From positions 92,567,820 to 92,631,819 of the forward strand of contig NC_088099.1 in NCBI RefSeq assembly GCF_036370855.1: a stretch of DNA of 64,000 bases, written 5' to 3'. The DNA comes from Dromaius novaehollandiae. Taxonomy: Eukaryota > Chordata > Aves > Casuariiformes > Dromaiidae. The position numbers and the translations under genes are program-made. Below are positions 51,297 to 63,870 of the stretch, piece after piece. The number at the start of each line of letters is the position of its first letter. Positions within the stretch are counted from its first letter, which is position 1. The notes below the pieces were generated by a model. It was not told the DNA's origin and made no database searches. It saw nothing but the letters and a program-made list of their open reading frames with translations.

Positions 51297-51448
51297 AGAA
51301 TAAGAACTAGCTGTATAAAGGATTGGAATGAAATTAGGAATACACACAAAGCTCATGTGACAAAAGCTTATATGACAGTAACAGAGGAAGGAGCTTTGAG
51401 AACAGATGCTAGCCAGTCCTGGCAGCGTAAAGGACATAGAGCATTTGA

Positions 51449-51817
51449 GTGAGATGGCTTTTTAATCTGTGCGAGGGCAACTGGCAGAACATGCAGGGAT
51501 TCTCAATGCCTGCTATTTCTTTGGTAGCCTCTCAGATGCATGATGCATTATTAACAAACACTCTAGAAAAGTCCTTAATGCCTGGCAACACTGAACTTAC
51601 TGATGATCTGAAAGTTGACACCTTTTCCTTGTATCTTTATACTAACCCCAACAGGATTTCAGCAACAATCCTGGTTTCTGGTGACCTGCCCACCCTTTAT
51701 TTCCATGGCTCATGGATAGGCAAGCTGGATAGCAGCAAGCAATTGTTTAAAGTGCTGCCTGAGCAGGCATTAAACAAGTGGGGAACACGTTTGGATTGTG
51801 TGACAGGCTCAAGGTGA
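51449..51817 (+). other. Unexplained intergenic open frame, 122 codons
   Basis: The frame opens with GTG at 51449 and ends at 51817. The peptide has mixed, protein-like composition (contains TELTDDLKVDTFSLYLYTNP and SGDLPTLYFHGSWIGKLD) and no low-complexity bias. I recognise no domain. It could be a chance frame or the relic of a lost gene or transposon; nothing around it supports active expression. Confidence 0.15.
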
Positions 51818-52583
51818 GCAAGGACTTTGTAGCATTTTTTTTTTTACTATAAAACTGCAGAGCCAAGAGTGAGACTTTCTAGTCTGTGACAAATCCCCAC
51901 CCCAAAAGGAGAAGAAAAAAAAAAGCAAACCCCCCAAAAGCTAAATCTGAGTAAGCCAAAAGTAGTAGAGTGGTATAGGTAAATATGATTGTGCCAAGCA
52001 AAGTAGTCCTTTGCATTACAGTGTTCTAACACAGCTTAAATACTATTTTTCTTGAAAGAACCCCCTAAGATGGTGCCCACAGACAGGGAATTTGTACATA
52101 TGAAGATGGCCAGGCTGCTCCTCATACAGCCATTGGCACTGTAAATGTCTGTTGGTGATAAGCCCAGTGATGCAAATTTCTGTTCCACCCACAGCCGTGC
52201 TTCATCTACTTTTTTTCTGCTAAACGCATTCAGGTCCTCTCCTTTCTATGCCAGCTGTATTCATGTATTTGCTGTGCATGCCTCTGTGACCACAAGAGCT
52301 TTCTGTTCTATCGCTCTAACATCACCCTGACTTAAAAGCAGCCATTGATTGCATGATCTTGCACATTTGTTCCTCATGATGACACCACGATACACATGGA
52401 CCTATGGTATCTGTGCTATGCTGCAGGAAACACAGTGAAAGCAACACTATTCTACAAACTTGCATGTAAGTATACAACACACTGCTGTCAACTGCACAAA
52501 CCCACTTATTGTTGGCTCATCTATTTTGCTGAAGTGTTGCCCAACATTGCTCTCTAAGCAGCAGGTGGGGTCTACAGTATGAA

Positions 52584-52988
52584 ATGCTTTTAAAAGGAGG
52601 TTTTCTGCATGTAGAATGTATGAAGAAACCAAACATCCATGACATTTGGATGCTTATTTTCCTCATTTCTGACCACAACAGTGGCAGGTTAACCCGAACG
52701 CTTCGTCAGAGGGCATTCCTGAACCAGGAGATTGCCTTTCGTCCTGACAGTGTTGCAGATGCTACAGGTGTAGAGAGGATACTTTGTCTGGGAGTGCTTG
52801 ATGACACAGAATGCTACTGTAAAAAGCTTAAGGCGCACTTAACCTGCAATTATGGTTTATTCCATGGGGCCTTAATTGTGCTTGTCAGGAAAGGCAGCAG
52901 CATGAGACACTTAGATCATATCCTTAGGGTCCAACATAGCAAACAATTCCTGACTTTCAAGCCCTTTTTTATTGCACTCATCCCTTAA
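52584..52988 (+). other. Unexplained intergenic open frame, 134 codons
   Basis: A frame on the same strand and about 0.8 kb after the previous one. It contains TRTLRQRAFLNQEIAFRP and SVADATGVERILCLGVLDD. The composition is protein-like but no family is recognised. Together with the frame at 51449 it might be a decayed gene; each could equally arise by chance in a window of this size. Confidence 0.15.
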
Positions 52989-53576
52989 ATATGCTCTTAA
53001 CTCTCATTAAGATACAAAGGCCCTACAGTTTTTACTGGAGGGAGGTGAAATGACTGCATCCAGCCAGAGCTAACAGACACTACAGGCACCCTCTGTAAGT
53101 GTTTCTCCTTGCTAGCCCTACTTCACTACATGGCAATAGGGTCTTTTCTTTATGATACCTCAGCTGTTTCACCACCTTTCTCAAGCTATTGTATTGCATG
53201 TACTCCTGTGGTTTGGGCAAGGCTGCATATGCTCTTCTTTCTGCTATAGAAAAAGAAGGAATCACGGACCCAATTCCCAGTTTAAGCAGCAGAGTAAGAA
53301 CAAAGGAGAGAGTAAAAAATGTAGTATGGAAAAACAGGAAGTGGAAATAGTATGGACAAATATGAACTTTCATCTCTGATCCACAAACTTTTAATTCCCC
53401 TTTTAAATTTTCTCAAAGTAAAAGGGAGGAAAGCATTTCCAAGTAAATACCTTGAACTGAAGACCAACATACCTGATTTAATTACTTTTTGAATGACCTG
53501 TTAGCTTTGAGGAGGGTATTTCTCTAAGACACAAGTTATCTGGAGCATTCAAATTCTCACTGGACTTGTTTGTGTA

Positions 53577-53580
53577 GGTA

Positions 53581-53618
<38 letters not shown>

Positions 53619-53632
53619 ATATATATATATTA
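53577..53632. repeat. (TG)n(TA)n microsatellite
   Basis: About ten TG units run directly into about 18 TA units, with one slip (TATAATAT). It is a compound dinucleotide repeat in intergenic DNA, likely length-polymorphic and prone to cruciform formation in its TA half. Confidence 0.95.
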
Positions 53633-55256
53633 TTTACAGCTGTTATTTTTACAGAGTTAACATCTTATTTTGACCAGTGGAATTTATCCTCAGCGCTCTG
53701 TAGCATGATTTAGTGTTAGTCTTAAGTTTTGTTTTACCCCCTTGTGTTTATTTACATTGCTCTAGCAGCACTTCTACAGAATGAACTTCATAGTTAGAAC
53801 TCGAAAGTTTTAAAATTAACATGGGGATTTCCCTCCAAGTTGAAAACAAACTTGTTTTCAACCTAGAAACACGTAACTTCAGACTGCCTTGGTGGCACTC
53901 TACCATAGCGGAGGCTTGGTATTAGAGTCTTTCATTCAAGGTTTCACCAAATGACAAACCTTCCCGATCATTAGCTTTCTGGAATGCATTATTCTCAAAT
54001 GTGATATGCATTTCTGGAAAAAGCACTTGCACTTTCCATTTCCTTCAGGGTAAGTTTCTGTTTACAAGCTTAACAGCAGTCCCCACACCTCCCCAATTAA
54101 AAAGCAGCAACAGAAGAATAATATGGTCTTTGTTTTCACCAGTTCAGTGCATCTGAAGTGAAAGCAAGGAAAAAAACCTCAGCATCTCAGTCTGTTCCTT
54201 TCTCTTCCCTTCAAAAAAGAGAAAGAGGATGGAAGGTGTGGCAAAGAGACACACCATTTAAAGTCCTCTGGCTCTCATGAGTGTCTCCACCCAGCAAGAG
54301 GAAGGCAAGTTGCTTCATAAGGTTTTACTACCACCTTCAAAAGGCAGTCAAACATGCACTTACTCTTGTGCATGCTTGGTACCTACTACACAAATATAAA
54401 GGAATAACCAGACAACTTAGCCTTGCAGTTTAAATCTGATTACAAAAAATGAGGAGTAATCTATTTTGGCTTGCTGTTTTTACTGAAGAGCAATGGTTTT
54501 GCTTATCCCAAGGACTGCCATCCCAAGAATTGCCAACATCGTAAGATTAACATCAGCCCCTGTTAACTTCAAGACACATTTCAGATAGCATATGTTTTCC
54601 TCAATCCGTCTTTGATTTTGGGTCTCAGATGATTTAATAAGAAAGGCTTTCTAAAGAATGAACTTTCTGATTCTAGATTTACCTTCCAAATAACCATTTT
54701 AGGGTTACTTCTCCCTTACTATTTCCTCGGAGCTATCCACTCAAGTAGTCCTGCCACAGAGCTGTTACATAATACAGTAATTTTATATATAGCTGCATGT
54801 TTAGTGATGGTACAGAAAGACAGCTATCAATTATTATTTCTATTGCTTTCAGCTAGGAAGACTGAGCATTTCTTTGCTCATCAGGGTTCACCAGCACTCA
54901 GAGACAAACACTAGTTACATACTGGCATCTCCTCCTACAATGAAGGCAGATTTTGCCAATTTAACACCACTTTCACTATGGTTTGATAATACTGGGTCTT
55001 TGAAGACAATATTCACTGAAGTTCTTTACATCTTTCATCATCTGCTGTGAAACTAAGTTGCCAAAATGATGCCTCCCCCCACCTAAGAAATTAAGAAGAT
55101 CACGCTGAACTAGTCCTGAATTAGAAAAACAAAACAAAAAAAACAACACACGAAAACAACCCTCTACATGCAAATGTGCAAACGAATTTATGCTTTGCTC
55201 TTTCCACCAAAACAGTCACCAAGAACTTGAAAGTTATAAGCTTTGTTGATTCTCCA

Positions 55257-55262
55257 TTTATT
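55257..55262 (-). terminator. KDSR distal polyadenylation signal AATAAA
   Basis: Canonical AATAAA on the minus strand. A GT-rich element (GGTGACTGTTTTGGTGG) begins about 35 bases downstream in transcript direction, the usual arrangement around a cleavage site. Confidence 0.5.
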
Positions 55263-55401
55263 TGAGTAATACAAAATATGAAAACTAGTTTACAGTTCTG
55301 GCACAAAAATGATGAAGCAATAAGCACAAAGTTTCTTTTTACAAATAATGCTATACATTTTTACGCTTTAAAAGTGCCTGTAGTTTTTCACAGCAAATAA
55401 C

Positions 55402-55407
55402 TTTATT
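55402..55407 (-). terminator. KDSR alternative polyadenylation signal AATAAA
   Basis: Canonical AATAAA on the minus strand inside a TTTATTTATCTATTT-type stretch (plus strand). The downstream GT element is weaker than that of the signal at 55257-55262. Confidence 0.35.
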
Positions 55408-57456
55408 TATCTATTTCTTTTTTCTTAGTAAAATATTATATCTATTTAAATTGCACATGAACACCTTGGTGAAGTAAACTATTTGTAAAGTTATAATAAA
55501 TCTGTATTTAAAGCAAACAGTCATTAGAAACTACATTGAATGGAAGAAGATTTGGTTCAACTATCAAATCCTAAATTGAATCTTAAAGACTGACTGGGGG
55601 GGGGCGGGAGGAGGGGGAAAAAAAGAAAAACTAAAGAAGAGACAAGACTGACACATATGGCACACGTATAGATTAAATTACTGACAATTTGACTAAAAGT
55701 AATAAAGTCTATTTGAAGTTCTTCACAGATCTAACATGCTGCTAAAACCTTTGGATGCAGGGGTTTTACTACATTTAGACTGGCAAACTTTTTAGGCAGT
55801 TAATCATTTTTCCACAAGACCACAAGGCATCTCCTTCACTTAATACTGGACCTTAAAACGACCATGTTGGTAGATCAAGAATGGGCATAAGAAAACAAAA
55901 TGCCTAAATGGTATTAGGTTGCTGGAGTTACAAGTTACTCTGTTTTGACAACAGGACAGATGCAAAGTTTATCAGTTAAAGTGAACTGCAGTAATTTGTA
56001 ACAATGAAAATGAGAACACTTAAGGATCATTTTTCCACAAAAAAGAAAAAGCCTCACAAACAAACCACACACACACACCCCGCACCAGCCTGGTTCAAAC
56101 TTCCAGAATTGCTATGGGACTTAATCTACAGTTTTACAGTCAGTGCAACTACCTGCACTATGCAGAATTAGGTGTGAACTTCCTAAGTCTCTACCAGGGA
56201 CAAAACTTTCACCCAGTATTTATTTTTCTTTCTTTAAAAATACCTGTACCAAATTATATCAATCATTATTTGCAGAAGTGTTCAGTCAAAACTTTCAGAA
56301 AAGGTGACTGGTGATTTAAGATGTCCCACTTGAAATAACATAAAGAGGCACAGTTTTCATAGTGTGCACGCTCTGGCTTTCTCGATTATTATTACCATTT
56401 CTTAAATGCAAACTCCTTAAGAACCCAAGTTGAAAATCCAAAAATTCAAGTATCTGCCAAAGTCTTATTGGTTTTAAGTCCTGGCCTTCATGCTTGTGTT
56501 GATGTAAAGTCATTTTCGTTAGCATTTCTTTCAAACTACAAAACAACCGATTCACCCATTTTTGGTATCCTTTTGCAGATGTTCAAAGAAATATTTGATT
56601 TACGTTGACATCTGATAAAAGATAAAAACTAACATAGATAATAGGGTCCCAAAAGCATTCTTATGTCTCTTTAAGAAACATAGCAACGCTGACAATGCAT
56701 GTACAATAAATGCTCCATTATATGCCATTCATGTTAAGCAGCACAGAAAATGTGTATGTGGACTAGATTTCTTTGCACTAACACTCAGTTGTTTAAAAAT
56801 ACAGGAATACACACTGTTCTCAAAATTATTATAGGCATGCACAACTTCACATATCTAAAAAAAAAAAAAAATCAGGAGGCAGGTCCTAAAGTATAGGCTT
56901 TGTGAAGAATTCTGCAATGCCTCAACATTTGCAATCTAATGCAAGTCTAACAATATAAAATGAGACTGCCAATGTGACAGCCACCCAGCTATTGTTTGTA
57001 AACCAGATATTGAAATAAGTTTAGTCCATGTGAACAAAAACAAGTGATCAACTGAATTGAGAAAGGGAAAATAAACAGCCTCAGTAAGTTACATTTTAAA
57101 GGTTGTTCCAGTTGTTAACCACCTATGGTCTCTCATCTTAGTGCAATTGAATACTCCTCCTTAAATGGGTTTAGAGAGTATCTTCATAAAAGTAATCAAT
57201 TTTGCCTATTTGGCTGTAAATTCTACTTTTGAGAAAGTGAAAGTGCCAAGTTTTACCAGCAATTATAGATTCAGAGTATGGACTGAAAATAGGACATTTA
57301 AAAACACAGCAGTGTTAAATACAAAGTGTGCAGCTTTTGGGAAAAAAAAGGCTCACAAGGCACTTGCTATAGTGGTCTGCTAAATGAACAGTATATACAG
57401 TGCACCCTTTAACATCAGTGTTATGCATCAAGCTTTTCCAATGTTAGATGCTTAGA

Positions 57457-57462
57457 TTTATT
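57457..57462 (-). terminator. KDSR possible proximal polyadenylation signal AATAAA
   Basis: Canonical AATAAA about 1.15 kb after the stop codon. The downstream GT element is poor. If used, it would give a short 3'UTR form. Confidence 0.3.
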
Positions 57463-57740
57463 AGGAACAACCATTGGGTTCTGTGTATTCTGGCACAGTT
57501 ATGCAGCAGCCTTGATTCATACAATGCAAGTGAAACAAATTAAGAGAGAAGAGAGTAATTTAAACCAATTCTTGCCATGTGAAAGTTTTTTGTGAAGTGA
57601 TAAAGTTAAGTACAGAATGCCATTCTGACATCCCCCCTCCCTAGCTACCCCAAAAGCTACATTCCTGCTACTGGAAAAGCCCGGCATTTTAATTACAATT
57701 GATTCCATCATCAACTAGTTTGGCTCATCATTTGCAGTTT

Positions 57741-58085
57741 TTAAAAATAGTGTCCATAACAGTAGCATAATGCTACTTTCCTTTCCAGAGCAAAAACTGG
57801 CAGGTAAGAAAATAGTAAGCATCTGAAGAAGTTATACACTAATTTCAATGGCTTAAAATGCTGAAAGTCATAAAACACTGTGATACTGGTTTGATTTTTC
57901 TGTTCATAATATACTTGAAAGGCCAGAAGAGCTACAGACCCAGTCACATCTCCTAGCATCTCTGTGGGAATGGGTTCTTCATCTCCCTTTAGAAAGTATG
58001 CATATATTAATGCATACTTCTTAATTATTCCCAGACTGAGAAGGCTTGGATCATACAAATGTATCTGCCATCTTAAGGTTTCCAT
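57741..58085 (-). other. Unexplained 114-codon ATG open frame in the KDSR 3'UTR
   Basis: A true ATG at 58085-58083 opens 114 codons, and the frame is free of stops for 26 more codons upstream, to a TAG at 58166-58164. The peptide has balanced composition in its first half (METLRWQIHLYDPSLLSLGI; TEMLGDVTGSVALLAFQVYY) and becomes hydrophobic and Cys/Tyr-rich at its end. No family is recognised. It lies 0.5 kb after the KDSR stop, on the transcribed strand. Chance is possible. Confidence 0.15.
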
Positions 58086-58603
58086 ACTTGCATGTTGAAC
58101 AGAATGAGGAAAGCTGTCATGGACAGAAGGATCTGTAGATTTGCCAAAGGAAAAGTTAACATTCTAAATTAAAAACAGTCCCAAGATGTTAGCAACAAGT
58201 ACCAACTTGTTGCAGGGACTTCAATCTATTTCAGCCCAGAAAATCATGGTACTTATTTCATCTGTAAGCACCAATGTGAGAAAACTTAAGCATTTGTCCA
58301 GAATTACCACACACAGTCCATTCTGAAATTCTCCTCTTCAAATCATTTAAAAGAAGTTCCCAAAATTTTCTCCAACTCACAGTCACCCCCACCAGAAACT
58401 AGCTAATCCGTACTCACACTTTTGCATAGTTTGGCATTTTCTGGAGTTGTACTTTCATTTTCATTCATTGCTTTTGAGGGGACTCATCTGTCACATATCG
58501 GAATACTTTCAATCTAAAGCCTTCAGGAGATAAACTGGATCCCACTTAAGCAGCAAGCTGTCCAGGACTGTTTAACATTCTTCTTTCTATTTAACAATAA
58601 AGA

Positions 58604-58723
58604 TTATTCAGTTTTATCTGCACTTTCAGACTTTTCTCTTTGCATCATGCAGCGACGAACTATGCTGTCAAAACTTCCTAGGTAAAATAGGCCAATGATG
58701 CGAAAAATGCCCATGCAAACAAC
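58604..58723 (-). CDS. KDSR: KDSR 3-ketodihydrosphingosine reductase, last coding exon
   Basis: Encodes the C-terminal 39 residues and the TAA stop (58606-58604). KDSR reduces 3-ketodihydrosphingosine to dihydrosphingosine with NADPH on the cytosolic face of the ER, the second step of de novo sphingolipid synthesis. The translation begins [18 protein letters not shown], a hydrophobic segment, and continues [18 protein letters not shown] to a charged cytosolic tail. It is nearly identical to the mammalian C-terminus as I recall it (human tail ends ...ENADKTA; here ...ESADKTE). The acceptor TTTCCAG precedes position 58723; the intron is phase 0. Very secure. Confidence 0.97.
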   Translation of the reverse strand, partial: VVCMGIFRIIGLFYLGSFDSIVRRCMMQREKSESADKTE

Positions 58724-59072
58724 CTGGAAACAAAGAGAAACAGCTTTCAATTCATTTAACATCTTGTGACTGTAGCATATTATTTACCCATGAAATAAAA
58801 AACAAGTTTCAGGTAGGTATGCAACATAACCTCAAAAAGAACAAACTCTTGAAAACCATCGAACCACTGTTTAACAGTTCAGCACTGAGTAGCAGGCACT
58901 AGTCTTAGCTTTCCTGCCAACTTGCTGCTTCAGCTTGGAAATACTAGCTCAGTCTCCTAAACCCATCTCCACTGTATCAAGAACCATTTGATGGAAAAAC
59001 AATCAATATTTGCACAACATTTTACATTTTCAAGTATTTTAGATTACAAAATTGTGGCCTTCCCAAAATTAC
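58724..59072 (-). other. KDSR last intron
   Basis: A 349-base AT-rich intron between the last two coding exons, with donor GTAATT at 59072-59067 and acceptor TTTCCAG ending at 58724. Nothing else was seen in it. Confidence 0.9.
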
Positions 59073-59174
59073 CTGCTGAAGACCTTCAGTAATAGAAGTG
59101 ACTGGTGACATTCCACTGGTCAATAATGATAGCATGTAACCATCTGATCCAACTGAGCTGTTAAAGTTCCCTTG
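59073..59174 (-). CDS. KDSR: KDSR, penultimate coding exon
   Basis: A 102-base, phase-0 exon encoding 34 residues, [18 protein letters not shown] followed by [16 protein letters not shown]. This matches the C-terminal domain of KDSR just before the hydrophobic tail segment. The acceptor CATCCAG precedes 59174 and the donor GTAATT follows 59073. The family is a short-chain dehydrogenase/reductase, but this exon lies after the Rossmann core and contains no catalytic residue. Confidence 0.97.
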
Positions 59175-61041
59175 CTGGATGGGAAGAAAACAGTCATTAA
59201 TAAAAATGTTATTTATTCAGTTGTGGCAAAACACGATGTGGCTTATTTTAACGTTACTCTTGCTGATCTTAGTTGACTTAAGTCAGTAACAAGAAATATT
59301 TATACGTAAAAAATATTAACACAATTAAGAATCAGAAAATTAAAAAATATTGTGTGCTATGCAGCAACACTGATAGCAAAAGAAATTCAATTAAAAATGC
59401 ACTCCTCTCCTTAGAGAAGTGTGCTAAACTATTGCAGATTTCTTTGAGATAGAGAAAAGACTAAATTCCTTCTTGAAACATGCTCACAGGTGGAGAAAAT
59501 TAAATATATTTACAAACATAGAGAACAAAATGCAGAGATGGAATTATACCCTAACTCTGTCAGATCAACAATTACTATTGTAACTGAAGAATAAAATGCT
59601 GCTTGCCTTTTGTTTAGGATTAGTTTGCTAACAAGGAGGGGGTTTTTTTATTCCTTTTCTGGTTATTCCAAATGCTAGATATGCCTTCATCTATGCCAAT
59701 GATTTTAATTTGCTCTCCTCCAAACTGCAAAACACACATATCTTGCTAAGCAATTCAGCTGGCAGGAGAGAAAGAGGAGGACACAAACAAGAAAAAAGAA
59801 ACTTTTCTTTTTGGACTGATTCTGTGGCCTGCCATTGGAAATAGCAGCTCTTTAGCTCCAACTCCCAGACTTCTTCCATCTGTTTCTAGCAGACTTCACA
59901 GAAGGAGACGACCTTCTGGAACATGTGGGTCTAGATCCATGGAATGGAGAAGTGAAAGGAGATGATTTTCCTGAATCAGGGTTTGGAATTAAGCTATGCA
60001 TAGCAGAGGATATGAGATTTGATGGAGGTATTTCCCCGCGCACACCTGAAAGGACTGTGAGTCCCTACAGCACAGAGCTACATTTAACTTATCTTTTTGT
60101 CTCTCAATTGATGCCTTGAGTGCAAGGAGACCATATCTGAATTAATACACCACTTCAAGTGCTGGAGGGATGATACTGGTCTCCCGAAAGCACCAACACA
60201 GAATGCTGTGTGTGGTTGTACTGGGTATTAAAACTCACTACTCAGAAAAGGCATTGTGTGCTGTATTTGTAAAGATATTACAATAACTTCACAATTAAAC
60301 ACCTGCCGCAGAGGTAGGTCATGTTGAAGATCAAGAGAATTTGGAAGTGTAAAATAATTAGTTTCTAGGATTCAATTACCAGGCTCTTAAGAACATGAGA
60401 TCATGTGTTTCAATTCTGAGTTGCCTACAACCAAATAAAACAGTGTCCTTGGTGCCCACTTGTCATTTTCTTTAAAAATGCAAGCATTCCATAGCACAAA
60501 TCATAAGAAAAACTCAGAAAGGCAACATTCCCGTAACTATTGAGGGCAGGATTTTATGCATTTTAATCACTCGAAAATCAGATACTTCGTACGTTAAAAA
60601 CCAAAAAGGCTATATTGCCTTAATTTATTGTAAAATTGTTTCAAAATTAACTCAGGTTCAAGATAAATAAGAGAGTCAAGGAAGCTCTGAGGTTAGACAA
60701 ATGGCATTTGAGGCATAAAAAGTCAATAGAGTTTAATGCTTTAAAGAAAGTCATAACTTTTGAGACATGACATCATACTGCTGCATCATCTTGTTTTGTC
60801 TATAATGAACAACTTCAGACATCTTTTAGTTCCAAGAAATTGTATAAAACCATTTGTGGGCATGGTGGCAAGAACAGAACAAAGAAAATGCATCCCTTCC
60901 AAACTAACCAACAAAGAATACCATTTCAAGCAAAATAAGTGATTTTGTATTTAGCTTAGCCATTCTCTTATATTTTTAAACAGGCATTACATGCAATCCT
61001 AGTCTCTCCTACAAAGGTCTTTAAAAAGATAATTTACTTAC
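59175..61041 (-). other. KDSR intron between the 84-bp and 102-bp exons
   Basis: An AT-rich intron of about 1.87 kb. A 63-codon Ser/Arg-rich frame at 59852-60043 on the minus strand lacks splice or homology support. No repeat was recognised. Confidence 0.85.
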
Positions 61042-61125
61042 TATGGCATCTTTGACTATAACTCTGGCCACTTGTTCTGCTTGGCAAACAGATGAGGTTT
61101 CAGAAATTAGCTTCGTCTCTAAAGG
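61042..61125 (-). CDS. KDSR: KDSR, third-from-last coding exon
   Basis: An 84-base, phase-0 exon encoding 28 residues, [20 protein letters not shown] followed by RVIVKDAI. It matches the mammalian KDSR helix region PLETRLISETTSVC...VKDAI as I recall it. The donor GTAAGT at 61041-61036 is consensus; the acceptor has the pyrimidine-rich lead CTCTTTTTCCTACTAAAG. Confidence 0.97.
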
Positions 61126-63870
61126 CTTTAGTAGGAAAAAGAGGATTATAAGTTTGACAACACACAGGAAATAAAAATATCAAGATCAAATTTTGTGTTT
61201 TTTGTCATGGATGACACCACCATCACTGTTAGCAAGCGGTATCATATTGCCAGCTAAAAAAAACTACTTTAAAGAGGTGAAAGCATCTTCAGAAATAATA
61301 GTCTTAATTTCATTAAGGGAACCGCCAACTTTTGAGTAATATTTTTTCTTGTAGTTTACTACTAAAAAAAAATTAAAGAGAGGGTTCTCCCCCCCCCCCC
61401 AAGTATTTTCTTCTCAACATAAGCTATCAAAAAGTTTAAACCATGTCTTCAACATATATGAGATGTGTTCATTTGTGGTTTGTGCCAGAAATGAAGAACA
61501 AGATAGGCCTAGAATATTTTAAGCTCCTACAAAAGAAAGTCATAAATAGATTTTCTTATTATTTCTCAAATTCCGTATGCCAGCATCCCTCACAATCCCT
61601 TTTTGTATTTTACTACTTTGTGTTTTAGAATATTTATGCCATTTTACCTCATTAGCAGAAAGCAATTACAGCAGTTATTTTAGCAATCATAATTCCTTTT
61701 ACAAGGAGGAGTCTGGTCTGCTACAAGACCAAACACCAAAAATGTGTTTTAAAGTATTCAGAAGCAAGTTTGTCATTCATGTTCTTTTTAGGAAATGAAA
61801 TGCTGACAGAACTAAATGCATGGCAATCTATTTAACCACTTAACATACCGTATAGAGATAGATAGTTCTGTTGATAAAGCAAAAATAATACTAAATTAAA
61901 AAAGAGCGAGTCAACTTGTTGTAATGGCTAATTCAGTTAAATGTAGTAAAAGTTTAACTCAAACATTCAAGCCTAGTCAAAGCAGCTTAACATGCATAAA
62001 CAGCTCTGAGGAGATCAGTCCTTTTCTTAAAAACTGACACTGACAAAAATCAGCAACTTTGTCAGAGGAAATCAAACACCTTTTACATGTTTTCCTCCAG
62101 AGATATGGCTTATGACATCAGAACTGCATTTCATTACCCCTAAGTATTTTTGATCCCACCTGCCAATACCAACCAAACCTGAAAGAGGTATAGAGATTTC
62201 AAAGGTAATTATAATACTACAAGGTTTGTGAAAATCAGCAGGTGTTCAGGAAAGACAGACTAAAGTTAATGACATGTTGAAGACGAAGCAAGCAAAACCC
62301 ATCCATTAAATACTTGATCAGGCTAGTCAGCCAGCCAAAGCACTGCTGTTTGTCTAGCAATTCTCTTGAAGAGGAAGGCGTAACAAACACAGGAAAGATG
62401 TACCCTGGTACCTGACATTGTCCCCCCACCTCCAACACACACCAATTTTAGTATTAAGGAGCAGATCTACTTGATGAACAACAAGGAGGAAAAAAACAAC
62501 CACCAGAAAACCCCCTATCTCCTCTAGAACTTAAACTGAATGTAAGCAATGAGTACAGAGAAAATAGCCAATCCTAAAGAGATGCAAAACACAGTAACAG
62601 ACATTTTACATTAAGTAGCATTGAGTATATGTAACAGTAACATTAAAGCAACACAATATTTGAGGCGCACTAGTCAACCATCAAGTTAGGAACAAGTCAC
62701 CTGAAGATACATGTGTGCTGAAACAAAGCCTAAAGCGAAGCTTTGTTTTTAAGCCAAATCTCACGGGATCTCTTAAAAAGAGTAATCTTAGACTAACACT
62801 ACATTTTGCTGGTGACTATTTCCATGAAACAGGATTAATGTTCTCTTCGTAATAGTCTGAAGAAGGTGCAAACTATACAAATATCTGCAGATATCTAATT
62901 CTGGCGCTTTATGTGGGTGTGTGGGAGGATACATTTAATATAGAAAAATCTATCTGAAGGAGATGAAGTAAGAATTGTATTATACAAGCCCTGCTGTTCC
63001 TATACAAAAGGTAAAAGAAAATGGAATTGAATCCCAAACTGAACTTCCTATAACATATGATGTTAGAGGGGTCATCTATAAAAGGCTGATCTACTTAGAT
63101 ATGAGATTTATAGCTCACAGTATGCAAAAAGTAGACACATTTTCTCTGGTTAAATGAGACTTCATTTTGAACAGCGGGCCTGAGTATGCACCTGTCTCAC
63201 CCTTTTTTGATTTAAACTTTGTGTATGGACATGTCACATGACAGGCAAATAAATTTTAAAGGTCAAAACATTCATTTTTAAGTTAAGTCAAAAGAAAAAG
63301 GCCTACTGCCAACACACCTTTCTGAAAAGTTATACTGTCATCTGCACTAAAAACACAATGCAAGAGAGTTTCCAGCCTACTTTAATACTGTACACAATTT
63401 AATAGTCACCATTGTCATTGGGTATATTTACACAGAAGGGGTGGTTTGCAGTTTGCTGAAAGAACTGAGGTTCATTTTGATCTGTTACAACTATCAGAAC
63501 AACAGTATTTTATTAAGAGGTAAGAAAAGAATAATTTTGGTTTATTAAGCTTTTATACCAAAGCAAATTGTAGTGCTTTTAAAGTTTACCATTCCATAGC
63601 AACATTTAGACAGTGTACAGAGACTTTACGATGCATTTCAGATAAAGATAAGCAATTATTTCATTTAAAGCCAGAACAGTAAACTACACAAAATTATCTC
63701 ACAAGCTATTTAAGTCTGAATAGTCAAGTTGATAAAATTCAAGTATTTCTTAAAATCTTAATGTGCACCAGTTTCAAAAGTACTACAGAAATGAATGAAA
63801 TCAGAAATACATTGCTTACTATGAAGCAACACTCTAGAAACATTAGAGTATTTTTGAAGAATTAATTTAC
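61126..63870 (-). other. KDSR intron between the two 84-bp exons
   Basis: A 2.7-kb AT-rich intron. It has a C12-type run near 61389-61400 and scattered A-runs. No gene or clear repeat was recognised. Confidence 0.85.

Larger units (their letters stand above)
49514..55239. other. BCL2-KDSR intergenic region
   Basis: About 5.7 kb between the BCL2 promoter tract and the KDSR 3' end. It is mostly AT-rich. It holds an old amniote repeat at about 51217-51296, a TG/TA microsatellite at 53577, and two unexplained open frames on the plus strand at 51449-51817 and 52584-52988. No recognised gene, RNA or intact mobile element is present. Confidence 0.7.
55240..58603 (-). other. KDSR: KDSR 3' untranslated region (extent inferred)
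   Basis: AT-rich DNA after the KDSR stop with no further recognisable coding exon. Several AATAAA signals lie on the minus strand: 57462-57457, 56224-56219, 55407-55402 and 55262-55257. The most distal is followed by a GT-rich stretch (TTCTTGGTGACTGTTTTGGT), which makes it the best end. The resulting 3'UTR of about 3.3 kb agrees with the long 3'UTR of mammalian KDSR as I recall it. It includes a G/A-rich run at 55597-55620 (C/T-rich in the transcript) and an unexplained 114-codon frame at 57741-58085. Confidence 0.55.

Noticed and set aside
59852..60043. Ser/Arg-rich 63-codon frame in a KDSR intron, possible exon
   Set aside because: No acceptor/donor pair keeps the KDSR frame, and known KDSR protein is continuous across the flanking exons.
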